Assembly: GCA_016210825.1 (NCBI GenBank)
Contig: JACQTM010000056.1
Coordinates: 1 to 7,607, forward strand
From: Hyphomicrobiales bacterium
GTDB lineage: Bacteria; Pseudomonadota; Alphaproteobacteria; Rhizobiales; Xanthobacteraceae
Reading direction: 5' to 3'
DNA length: 7,607 bases
The position numbers and the translations under genes are program-made. Positions 1 through 5,825 of this stretch are shown here, one piece after another (the stretch's first letter is position 1; each line of letters begins with the position of its first letter). The notes beneath the pieces are model-generated. The model was not told the DNA's origin. It saw only the letters and a list, made by a program, of their open reading frames with translations, and ran no database searches.

Positions 1-224
1 CGCACCATCTGCGCGCCCATATTTTCGAACTTGTCTTCGAGTTCAATTTCTTTCGCAACGGTGACACCGTCTTTGGTGATACGCGGGGCGCCGAACGATT
101 TATCGAGAACAACATTGCGGCCCTTGGGGCCGAGAGTGATCCGCACGGCATTGGCGAGGATATCGACGCCACGCAGCATTCGTTCACGCGCGTCGCCGGC
201 AAAACGTACGTCTTTGGCAGCCAT
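1..224 (-). CDS. groEL: Chaperonin GroEL (60 kDa, Cpn60), N-terminal part cut by window edge
   Basis: GroEL is the cytoplasmic tetradecameric ATP-dependent chaperonin that folds client proteins inside a cavity capped by GroES. The visible 74 residues are the start of the equatorial domain. They begin MAAKDVRFAGDARERMLRGV and contain the ATP-binding signature TLGPKGRNVV, followed by the DGVTVAKEIELED segment. All of these are near-invariant in the family. The ATG at 224-222 is preceded by a CGGAG ribosome binding site (complement of 234-238), so the start is secure. It is the second gene of the operon, 153 nt downstream of groES, and presumably shares the CIRCE-controlled promoter. The gene is truncated only by the window boundary; a full-length protein of about 540-550 residues is expected. 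Many rhizobia carry several groEL copies, so this may not be the only one. Confidence 0.98.
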   Translation of the reverse strand, partial: MAAKDVRFAGDARERMLRGVDILANAVRITLGPKGRNVVLDKSFGAPRITKDGVTVAKEIELEDKFENMGAQMV

Positions 225-256
225 GTTGCTGAACTCCGTTTGATCTTTGATTTCAT

Positions 257-303
257 CCTCATCCTGAGGAGCTGCGCGAAGCGCGGCGTCTCGAAGGTTG
301 AGG
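257..303. repeat. Palindromic intergenic repeat, copy A (groES-groEL gap)
   Basis: A 47-bp imperfect palindrome. The outer arms are CCTCATCC (257-264) and GGTTGAGG (296-303), with one mismatch. An inner stem GCTGCGC/GCGCGGC (271-277 and 281-287, one G-T pair) closes a GAA loop. It shares TCCTGAGGAGC and GCGTCTCGAAGG with copy B, which lies in the opposite orientation. From memory, repeats with a CATCCTGAGGAGC...GTCTCGAAGGATG pattern are common between genes in Bradyrhizobium-like genomes; that family link was not checked here. Confidence 0.75.
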
Positions 304-321
304 TCGGTGAATGCAATCGCT

Positions 322-366
322 CTCGTCCTTCGAGACGCCCGCCGCCGGCGGGCTCCTCAGGACGAG
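322..366. repeat. Palindromic intergenic repeat, copy B, inverted relative to copy A
   Basis: A 45-bp element. The perfect outer arms are CTCGTCC (322-328) and GGACGAG (360-366). The perfect inner arms are GCCCGCC (337-343) and GGCGGGC (347-353), around a 3-nt loop. Its reverse complement carries the same TCCTGAGGAGC and GCGTCTCGAAGG blocks as copy A, while the inner stem bases differ. The inner differences keep pairing intact, which suggests that structure rather than sequence is conserved. The 18 bp between the two copies (304-321) and the short flanks hold nothing else recognisable apart from the groEL ribosome binding site. Confidence 0.78.
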
Positions 367-377
367 GTCTGAGAGGT

Positions 378-674
378 TCAGGCGATCACGCCCATGATGT
401 CGGACTCTTTCATGATCAGAAGTTCTTCGCCATCGAGCTTGACCTCGGTGCCCGACCATTTGCCGAACAGCACGCGATCGCCGGTCTTCACGTCGATTTT
501 GATGAGCTTACCAGTCTCATCGCGGCCGCCCGGTCCGACGGCAACGACCTCGCCCTCTTGCGGCTTCTCTTGCGCGGTGTCCGGGATGATGATGCCGCCC
601 TTGGTCTTCTCGTGAGCCTGAATGCGGCGCACAACAACGCGATCGTGTAAGGGGCGGAATTTTTGCTTGGCCAT
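378..674 (-). CDS. groES: Co-chaperonin GroES (10 kDa, Cpn10)
   Basis: GroES forms the heptameric lid of the GroEL folding chamber in the cytoplasm. The 98-residue product starts MAKQKFRPLHDRVVVRRI and contains the mobile-loop region with KTKGGIIIPD (about residues 25-34), the conserved EGEVVAVGPG turn (about 41-50), GDRVLFGKWSGTEVK (about 66-80) and the closing EELLIMKESDIMGVI. The length fits the family (95-105 residues). I chose the ATG at 674-672 because the product then begins at the canonical N-terminus. It also has a very strong Shine-Dalgarno, GAGGAGA (complement of 677-683), directly upstream. An in-frame ATG at 740 would add 22 residues but would place coding sequence over the CIRCE operator, so I reject it. 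This is the first gene of groESL; groEL follows after an unusually repeat-rich gap. Confidence 0.98.
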   Translation of the reverse strand: MAKQKFRPLHDRVVVRRIQAHEKTKGGIIIPDTAQEKPQEGEVVAVGPGGRDETGKLIKIDVKTGDRVLFGKWSGTEVKLDGEELLIMKESDIMGVIA

Positions 675-733
675 GATCTCCTCGTCGGCGCGATGTGCGC
701 GGCTAGCTGGAAAAATGCCTATTAGGCAATGAG

Positions 734-759
734 TTAGCACTCGTGCTTGCGAGTGCTAA
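734..759 (-). promoter_or_regulatory. CIRCE operator (HrcA binding site) of groESL
   Basis: TTAGCACTC (734-742) and GAGTGCTAA (751-759) are the two exact CIRCE half-sites. The palindrome extends to 10-bp arms (TTAGCACTCG/CGAGTGCTAA) around a 6-nt centre. CIRCE is bound by the repressor HrcA, which releases it on heat stress. The site lies just downstream of the predicted start of transcription and about 60 nt before the groES start codon, the usual place for repression. The spacer between the 9-bp half-sites is 8 nt here, against the 9 nt of the commonly quoted consensus. Confidence 0.95.
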
Positions 760-769
760 ACCATGCGGG

Positions 770-799
770 GAGATATGGCCTTCAGCGTTGCCTGTCAAG
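770..799 (-). promoter_or_regulatory. groESL promoter (sigma70-like, possibly also RpoH)
   Basis: Reading the minus strand, TTGACA (complement of 793-798) is followed after exactly 17 nt by TATCTC (complement of 770-775). This is a good housekeeping -35/-10 pair. The predicted transcription start near 763 would place the CIRCE element at about +4 to +30. The same bases also read CTTG (799-796) and CCATATCT, which loosely resembles the alphaproteobacterial RpoH pattern, so dual heat-shock and vegetative use is possible. That second reading is an inference. Confidence 0.7.
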
Positions 800-970
800 C
801 AGCACGCCTGCTGCCGCGGCCGTTTGAGTTAACCGCAAGACGACGTACCGCATCGGTTAAGGCGGCGATCAGGACATTGGGGAAAATTAGATGCCGCGCC
901 GACGAAACGCTCGCTTGCGCTTGCGCCCGGGGGTCCGCAAAGTCAGCCCGGCCAGAATCGAGGAAGTCTC
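800..970. other. Intergenic region between the groESL promoter and the lipoprotein gene
   Basis: The stretch between the divergent groES and lipoprotein genes (675-970) holds the CIRCE site and the groESL promoter in its left half. The right half has no convincing coding sequence. It contains an inverted repeat, TTAACCG (829-835) and CGGTTAA (854-860), separated by 18 nt, which could be an operator. It also contains a GAGGAAG ribosome binding site (960-966) for the lipoprotein gene. I could not identify a clear promoter for that gene. Confidence 0.4.
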
Positions 971-1474
971 ATGCGTGCTCAAGAGCCGGCCTGCACAAGG
1001 CGTGTCCTTGCACTTCTCGGCACGGCATTGGCCCTTTCAGCCTGCGCGACGCAATCGCAACTTAGCCCCGCTGCACAACAGCCGGTGCCGGCGCCGGCCC
1101 AAGTTTTTCCGCCATCCTATCAGCCGCAGGAGATCACAGGCCGCTGGGGTCTCGCCGCGTTTCATAAACCCGACGATCGCGCACGCACGGAAGCTGCCGC
1201 ACGCAATCAATGCAAAAACGCCTACGCGATCAGTATGGGTCCCTCCGGCGGTGTAATGATGCATCTCGCTGATTCACCGAAGGCCGAAGAGCTCGTGCTC
1301 AAGGGCGGACCGGGTGGCAAAACTTATGTCGGTCCGCCCGGCGAACCGGGCGGCGCGAAGGATCGCGAATTTGTCGCCTTTGACGGCCGAATCATGATCC
1401 TACGTTTTGTCGATCAGGAAGTGGCGGGCCGCTACGGCACGATGGTTTATGTGCGTTGCGGCCCGCGCGCGTGA
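971..1474 (+). CDS. Small proline-rich putative lipoprotein of unknown function
   Basis: A 167-residue product that I do not recognise as a named family. The N-terminus has positive residues (R10, R11), a hydrophobic core (about residues 12-22) and a lipobox LSAC ending at Cys25. It should therefore be cleaved by signal peptidase II and anchored by lipid in the envelope. Residues 32-53 form a Pro/Gln/Ala-rich tether. The globular part (about 55-164) starts ITGRWGLAAFHKPDDRARTEAAARNQC and has a Gly/Pro-rich middle (GPGGKTYVGPPGEPGG, 113-128). Cys81 and Cys163 bracket this domain and could form a disulfide, which is an inference. The start ATG at 971 has GAGGAAG 4 nt upstream. The gene lies divergent to groESL and 77 nt before the phosphate-uptake genes, and its role cannot be deduced from that context. 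Conserved relatives in other Rhizobiales seem likely but were not searched. Confidence 0.85.
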   Translation: MRAQEPACTRRVLALLGTALALSACATQSQLSPAAQQPVPAPAQVFPPSYQPQEITGRWGLAAFHKPDDRARTEAAARNQCKNAYAISMGPSGGVMMHLADSPKAEELVLKGGPGGKTYVGPPGEPGGAKDREFVAFDGRIMILRFVDQEVAGRYGTMVYVRCGPRA

Positions 1475-1551
1475 ATTTTGTAGCATCAGCGTGCGAACCG
1501 TTCGTCCAGCGTAAGACATAACAATCAATAAATCCAATTGCTGGGGTCATC

Positions 1552-2196
1552 ATGCTGCGCTGGTTTCATGCACTCATGCCGAAGGAAGAACGCTTCTTCG
1601 AGCTCTTCGCCGCGCATTCTCATGTTCTCGTTGCCGGTGCGGATGCACTGCGCGCCATGCTTGAAGGCGGCAATGCGGTGGCGGAGCATTATCAGACCGT
1701 CATGACCCGCGAGAACGACGCCGACGACATCACGCGCGAAGTCTTGATTGCCGTGCGCCGATCCTTCATCACGCCATTTGACCGCGGCAACATTCGCGAT
1801 CTGATCACCTCAATGGACAACGCAATCGATCAGATGCAGAAGACCGCCAAATCGATCAGGGTCTTCGACCTGCATACCTTTACGCCGCAGATGCGCGAGA
1901 TGGCGGATGCCATTCGTAAATGCGCCGGCCTGGTCGAGGAAGCGATTCCATGCCTGCGCTCGATCAGTTCCGAAGCCGTGCGCGTGAGCCGGATCACCGA
2001 AGAGATTTCGCACATCGAAGGCATGGCCGATGAGCTGCACGATCAAGGGCTCAGGGAGCTCTTTCAGAAACATGGAACGTCGGACCCGATGGCGTTCATC
2101 ACTGGAAACGAGGTTTACGATCATTTGGAGAAAGTCGTGGATCGCTTCGACGACGTCGCCAACGTCATCCACGGCATCGTCATCGAGCACGTTTGA
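1552..2196 (+). CDS. DUF47/PhoU-like protein, Pit accessory protein (OrfA type)
   Basis: A 214-residue, almost wholly helical cytoplasmic protein of the DUF47 family, distantly related to PhoU. Such proteins are usually encoded next to PiT phosphate transporters and are thought to modulate them. The family-typical core SFITPFDRGNIRDLITSMDN lies at residues 71-90. Acidic repeats that could bind metal, as in PhoU, include E54/D58/D59, HIEGMADEL (154-162) and the C-terminal EKVVDRFDDVAN (193-204). The length matches the family (about 205-220). The start ATG at 1552 has only a weak GGGG ribosome site (1543-1546). pit begins 20 nt after the stop, so the pair is almost certainly cotranscribed, as in the orfA-pit operon described in Sinorhizobium meliloti, where PhoB represses it. 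I see no clear Pho box in the 77 nt upstream, so that mode of control is not shown here. Confidence 0.93.
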   Translation: MLRWFHALMPKEERFFELFAAHSHVLVAGADALRAMLEGGNAVAEHYQTVMTRENDADDITREVLIAVRRSFITPFDRGNIRDLITSMDNAIDQMQKTAKSIRVFDLHTFTPQMREMADAIRKCAGLVEEAIPCLRSISSEAVRVSRITEEISHIEGMADELHDQGLRELFQKHGTSDPMAFITGNEVYDHLEKVVDRFDDVANVIHGIVIEHV

Positions 2197-2216
2197 ATTT
2201 GGCTGGGCGTGAATAA

Positions 2217-3224
2217 ATGGAATCTCTCGCGCTCGGTTTACCCCTACTCATCGGCCTCATTGCCGTCGCACTACTGTTCGATTTTCTTAACGGCTTGCAT
2301 GATGCGGCAAACTCGATTGCGACTATCGTCTCGACACGCGTACTGCGGCCGCAATACGCGGTGGCCTGGGCGGCTTTTTTTAATTTTATCGCATTCCTGT
2401 TTTTCGGCCTGCATGTCGCGCAAACGCTCGGCACCGGAATCATTTCGGCCAACGTCGCCGATGCGCGCGTCGTTTTCGGCGCGTTGACCGGAGCGATTGC
2501 ATGGAACTTGATCACATGGGGCCTCGGGATTCCCTCGAGCAGTTCACATGCCCTTGTCGGCGGCCTGGTCGGTGCCGGTCTCGCCAAGGCCGGCTTTAGC
2601 TCAATCGTCTGGAGCGGATTAGGTAAGACCGCGGCTGCGATTGTGCTTTCGCCAATGGCTGGATTTCTGCTTGCGCTGGTCCTCGTGCTTATCCTGTCAT
2701 GGATGTTCGTCCGAACGACGCCCTTCGCGGTCGATCGCCTGTTCCGTTCGCTGCAATTCGTCTCAGCGTCGTTCTATTCCCTTGGCCACGGCGGTAACGA
2801 CGCACAGAAGACCATGGGCATCATCGCGATTCTACTGTTCTCTGAAGGTCAGCTCGGCAGCGAATTTTACGTACCGTTCTGGGTAGTGATCACATGTCAG
2901 GCGGCGATGGGGCTCGGAACGCTAATTGGCGGGTGGCGGATTGTGAAAACCATGGGTTCAAAAATCACGCGCTTGACGCCCGCACAGGGCTTCTGTGCGG
3001 AAACCGGGGGCGCCATCACGCTGTTCATGGCGACAGGCCTCGGCATTCCCGTCTCTACCACGCATACGATCACCGGTGCGATCATCGGCGTTGGCGCCGC
3101 GCGCAGGGTCGCCGCCGTGCGCTGGAGTGTGGCAAACAACATTGTCTTTGCTTGGATCATCACCATTCCGGCCTCGGGACTGATCGCCGCGCTGGCTTAT
3201 GCCCTGGTCGGATTGTTCGGCTAG
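2217..3224 (+). CDS. pit: PiT-family low-affinity inorganic phosphate transporter
   Basis: A 335-residue inner-membrane transporter of the PiT family, expected to take up phosphate (typically as metal-phosphate with protons) when phosphate is plentiful. The two inverted family signatures are present. The N-terminal one is NGLHDAANSIATIVSTR (25-41), with Asp29 and Asn32; the C-terminal one is GHGGNDAQKTMGI (190-202). Each is followed by a Pro-Ser/Thr-rich re-entrant motif: GIPSSSSHALVGGLVGAG (104-121) and GIPVSTTHTITGAIIGVG (276-293). Ten or so hydrophobic segments fill the rest. The length equals the short rhizobial Pit type and lacks the long central loop of enterobacterial PitA. The start ATG at 2217 follows the DUF47 gene by 20 nt and has no strong Shine-Dalgarno, so translational coupling is plausible. 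PiT proteins are also the classic entry route for arsenate, relevant to the next gene. Homologues in sulfate or other anion uptake are less likely. Confidence 0.95.
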   Translation: MESLALGLPLLIGLIAVALLFDFLNGLHDAANSIATIVSTRVLRPQYAVAWAAFFNFIAFLFFGLHVAQTLGTGIISANVADARVVFGALTGAIAWNLITWGLGIPSSSSHALVGGLVGAGLAKAGFSSIVWSGLGKTAAAIVLSPMAGFLLALVLVLILSWMFVRTTPFAVDRLFRSLQFVSASFYSLGHGGNDAQKTMGIIAILLFSEGQLGSEFYVPFWVVITCQAAMGLGTLIGGWRIVKTMGSKITRLTPAQGFCAETGGAITLFMATGLGIPVSTTHTITGAIIGVGAARRVAAVRWSVANNIVFAWIITIPASGLIAALAYALVGLFG

Positions 3225-3258
3225 ACTGATCGACAAGCGATCCGATTGGAAAAACGCG

Positions 3259-3723
3259 ATGCCACGCGTTGCTGGATATCGAGGCGAGTTGATATCGCGG
3301 CCGTTGCGAACCGACGAGCGCGGCCCGCTCGCGAATGCACTCGCGAGAGCGGGCTTGCCGGTCGACGATCTCGACGTGCCGGGACGGCTGTTCTTTCGCT
3401 TCGAAACCTCGAATGCAACTCCGGTTGGCTATGGCGGGCTGGAAATCTTAGGCGCCGACGCCCTATTGCGCTCGGTCGTCACGCTGCCGCCCGCGCGCCG
3501 GCAGGGCATTGGCAGCGCGATCGTCGCGGCGCTCGAGGCCGAGGCAATCACGTATCGCTGTCGCGCTATCTATATTCTTACCGCTGACGCTGCTGACTTC
3601 TTCCTGCGGCTTGGTTACGCCAAATGCGCGCGCGCGGAGGTTCCGGAAGAGATCCGCGCAACGAAGCAATTCTCGGCGCTGTGCCCCGCGAACGCCGACG
3701 TGATGGTCAAGCGGATCAGCTAA
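3259..3723 (+). CDS. GNAT-family N-acetyltransferase, ArsN2-like
   Basis: A 154-residue GNAT acetyltransferase, which transfers an acetyl group from acetyl-CoA to an amine. The acetyl-CoA pyrophosphate loop is RRQGIGSA (80-87), after the beta-strand LLRSVVTLPP (69-78). The later parts IYILTADAADFFLRLGY (104-120), VPEEIRATKQF (128-138) and SALCPANADVMVKRI (139-153) match the pattern I know from the ArsN2 group, annotated as arsenic-resistance N-acetyltransferases. The related ArsN1 acetylates arsinothricin and phosphinothricin; the ArsN2 substrate is less settled, so I assign no substrate. I chose ATG 3259, giving the usual 150-residue length. An upstream in-frame ATG at 3199 lies inside pit and would add 20 residues unlike the family. 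It starts 34 nt after pit and ends 64 nt before the MFS gene, so an operon is likely. No arsR or arsenate reductase gene is visible nearby. Confidence 0.85.
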   Translation: MPRVAGYRGELISRPLRTDERGPLANALARAGLPVDDLDVPGRLFFRFETSNATPVGYGGLEILGADALLRSVVTLPPARRQGIGSAIVAALEAEAITYRCRAIYILTADAADFFLRLGYAKCARAEVPEEIRATKQFSALCPANADVMVKRIS

Positions 3724-3787
3724 CCCGAGCGCGCATGGCCGCTCCGTTTGCGCTTGTGCTAGCTTCGCATCTCCTCCGATTGTTCTC

Positions 3788-4981
3788 ATGCCGCAAATCC
3801 GCGATTTCGTCTTTGGTCCCTGGCGCGCCATTCCCGTTCTTGGCGTGACCCAGGTCCTCACCTGGGGGACATTGTTCTATCCGCCCGTGTTGACCATGCC
3901 GTTGATCGCCGCCGATCGCGGCTGGTCGCTGGCCTTCGCCATGGGCGGGTTTTCTTTCGGTCTGTTCGTCGCGGGTCTCATTGCCCCGCGGGTCGGCGCG
4001 GCCGTCGATCGCCATGGCGGGCATTGGGTGATGGCGGTGGGTTCGCTCGTTGGCGCGCTAGGTCTTGTTGTGCTCGTCGCCTTCGCGCATCCGCTTGCGT
4101 ATTTCGCCGCTTGGACGATCCTTGGTGTGGCCATGGCGGGAAATCTTTACGATCCCGCCTTCGCTTCGCTCGGCTGCATCTTTGGCGCGGCGGCGCGACG
4201 GCCGATCACAGCATTGACGTTCATCGGCGGCCTTGCCTCCACCGCGAGCTGGCCTGCGACGTTTTTCCTGATCGAGATTTCAGGCTGGCGCGGCACTTAT
4301 CTCATTTATGCCGCGCTCCTGGCCTGCATTGCCGCGCCGTTACATGCTTTTGTGCTTCCGCGTACGCGCGCTGATGCCGGCTCAACGGTTGCAAAAGGCG
4401 CGGCTGCGCCAGCAACGGTGCACCCTTCCACGGGATTGCCGTTCGTTTTGGTTGCCGCGGGATTTGCGGTCTACGCCTTCGTCCCTTCCGGACTCTCGGC
4501 GCATCTGCTTGCGATATTCGGGCGCTTCGGCCTTGACCCGGCGACCGTAGTGCTGATCGGCGCGTTGTTCGGCCCGTCGCAGGTCGCCGCGCGATTACTC
4601 GAATTCGTCTTCGCCGGCAACGTGCATCCGCTTTTAGTATCGCGCTTCGCGCTGACCCTGCTTGTCGGCGCGTTCGCGCTCGCCGCCATGTTCGGATTGT
4701 CGACTCCGGTCGCCGTGGCGTTCGCCGTCATGTTCGGGGCCGCTAACGGCCTGATGACGATCGCCCGCGGCGCGGTGCCGCTCGCGTTGTTCGGCGCCGC
4801 CGGTTATGGGCGCTTGATAGGACGAATCGGCGGGCCATTCCTCGTGATGCAATCGATTGCGCCGCTGGTGCTCGCCTTCGTTATCGAGCACGCCTCCGAC
4901 GCGGCTGCGCTGACGCTCGCCGCGGGCTTTACGGCGGCATCCCTCCTATGCATGTGGCTAGTCCGGCGTCCGGGTGGTTAG
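3788..4981 (+). CDS. Major facilitator superfamily (MFS) transporter, substrate unknown
   Basis: A 397-residue inner-membrane protein with about 12 hydrophobic segments in two halves. They are joined by a polar, Ala-rich cytoplasmic loop at about residues 191-216. An MFS motif-A-like sequence, GAAVDRHGGHWVM (70-82), sits in the loop between segments 2 and 3. The run ALTFIGGLASTASWP (142-156) followed by GWRGTYLIYAAL (166-177) is typical of segment 5 and the 5-6 turn in drug- or metabolite-exporter-like MFS proteins. The ATG at 3788 lacks a clear Shine-Dalgarno, so the start is slightly uncertain, but the product begins properly just before the first membrane segment. It follows the ArsN2-like gene by 64 nt and may export a product or substrate of that enzyme; this is inference from position only. 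Its last 24 bp overlap the convergent cheZ gene, leaving no room for a normal intrinsic terminator between them. Confidence 0.9.
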   Translation: MPQIRDFVFGPWRAIPVLGVTQVLTWGTLFYPPVLTMPLIAADRGWSLAFAMGGFSFGLFVAGLIAPRVGAAVDRHGGHWVMAVGSLVGALGLVVLVAFAHPLAYFAAWTILGVAMAGNLYDPAFASLGCIFGAAARRPITALTFIGGLASTASWPATFFLIEISGWRGTYLIYAALLACIAAPLHAFVLPRTRADAGSTVAKGAAAPATVHPSTGLPFVLVAAGFAVYAFVPSGLSAHLLAIFGRFGLDPATVVLIGALFGPSQVAARLLEFVFAGNVHPLLVSRFALTLLVGAFALAAMFGLSTPVAVAFAVMFGAANGLMTIARGAVPLALFGAAGYGRLIGRIGGPFLVMQSIAPLVLAFVIEHASDAAALTLAAGFTAASLLCMWLVRRPGG

Positions 4982-5728
4982 GCTGTCGGCGTTATGCGGC
5001 TGGTTGAACAGCGCATCGATATCGAATTGCGAGGAGTAGCCAATGTCGCCCACGAGTTTTGGGCCGTTGAGCAAATGGTCCTTCGCCGGCGCTGGGGCTG
5101 GGGCTGATACCGGGACATGGTCCTTGACCCGTTCGATGCCGTCCCAAATCTGCATCATCCGCGCAATATGGGCTTCGACGAATTTCAGTGTGGCGACGAC
5201 CTTGGTGATGCGCTGGCCGGTCAGGTCCTGAAAATTGCAGGCTTCGAAGATTCGCGTGACGCGATCCTGGATATCTTGGGCCATGCCGCGCTCATGATCC
5301 GACTTCAGTCCGGCGCCAAGCGTGTTGACGATCTGCTCGATGTCCTCGGCTGACTTGAGGATCGATCCAGTCGCCGTTTCGGTACCGACGACGACGGCGT
5401 CAAGCTCGTTCGCGGCGCGCTTGACGGTCGGACCTTCAAAATCGCCGTCATGAAGCTTGGCGAGCTCCTGACGTGTGCGCTTGATCGCCTCGTCGATGAC
5501 GTCAAGCTCGACCTTCAACGTTTTCGCTTCGCTGATCTCGGCGTCGAACGTTCCGGTTGCGGCCATGGATGGCGCGTTGGTCGTTTCAAGCAACGCGCGA
5601 AGGGTATTGACCGCGGCCATGATCTCAGCGTGGCGCACTGCGGAATCCGATTCATCCGGGGGAACGTGCCGGAACGCGTCCTGAGCGTTGATCTGCTCGA
5701 TGCGGAAAATTTTTCTTTGCGTCGCCAC
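4958..5728 (-). CDS. cheZ: CheZ-type protein phosphatase (CheY-P phosphatase), orphan
   Basis: A 256-residue cytoplasmic, largely helical protein. Residues 160-175 contain the CheZ active-site segment FEACNFQDLTGQRITK, with Asp168 and Gln172 in the D-x3-Q spacing of the E. coli pair Asp143/Gln147, which dephosphorylates CheY-P. Helices at about 62-92 and 124-195 fit the long CheZ hairpin. A Pro/Ala linker (206-215) leads to a C-terminal peptide SSQFDIDALFN (232-242), in the place where CheZ carries its CheY-binding tail. The start is GTG at 5728-5726: no in-frame ATG occurs before Met37, and GGGGCGAG lies just upstream. No other chemotaxis or flagellar gene is in the window, so this is an isolated cheZ. 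CtrA-like motifs lie upstream. It could act on a different response regulator than a motility CheY; family membership is more certain than the partner. Confidence 0.88.
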   Translation of the reverse strand: MATQRKIFRIEQINAQDAFRHVPPDESDSAVRHAEIMAAVNTLRALLETTNAPSMAATGTFDAEISEAKTLKVELDVIDEAIKRTRQELAKLHDGDFEGPTVKRAANELDAVVVGTETATGSILKSAEDIEQIVNTLGAGLKSDHERGMAQDIQDRVTRIFEACNFQDLTGQRITKVVATLKFVEAHIARMMQIWDGIERVKDHVPVSAPAPAPAKDHLLNGPKLVGDIGYSSQFDIDALFNQPHNADSLTTRTPD

Positions 5729-5767
5729 GTCTCGCCCCGTATGTCATTTTGCTTTATCGGCATCCGA

Positions 5768-5783
5768 TTAACGCCCGGTTCAT
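5768..5783. promoter_or_regulatory. Possible CtrA binding site upstream of cheZ
   Basis: TTAA (5768-5771), 7 nt, then TTCAT (5779-5783) resembles the CtrA pattern TTAA-N7-TTAAC with mismatches in the second half. It lies about 40 bp upstream of the cheZ start codon. CtrA commonly controls motility genes in alphaproteobacteria, so the place is sensible, but the match is imperfect. Confidence 0.3.
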
Positions 5784-5825
5784 GCGATGGATGGCGGGCG
5801 CGGTCGGTCGCACCGCAATCGCGCA

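Noticed and set aside
240..650. A 136-residue open frame on the plus strand across the groES region.
   Set aside because: It is antisense to groES, runs through both palindromic repeats, and its sequence shows no domain or signal; a shadow of GC-rich codon use.
675..740. Possible 22-residue N-terminal extension of GroES from an ATG at 740.
   Set aside because: It would overlap the CIRCE operator, gives a sequence unlike any GroES N-terminus, and the ATG at 674 has a much better ribosome binding site.
763..1256. Plus-strand open frames of 100 and 121 residues before and across the lipoprotein gene.
   Set aside because: They overlap the lipoprotein in other frames, are Arg/Ala-rich without structure, and begin at the groESL promoter or inside the intergenic region.
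1475..1551. Searched for a Pho box before the DUF47-pit pair.
   Set aside because: No pair of CTGTCAT-like direct repeats at 11-bp spacing is present; phosphate control remains only an analogy with S. meliloti.
3199..3258. Longer GNAT start inside the end of pit.
   Set aside because: The extra 20 residues simply re-read pit codons in another frame and do not resemble a GNAT N-terminus; ATG 3259 gives the family length.
5088..5108. Short tandem repeat GCTGGG-type units.
   Set aside because: It encodes the Pro/Ala linker of CheZ and has too few units to be an independent repeat.
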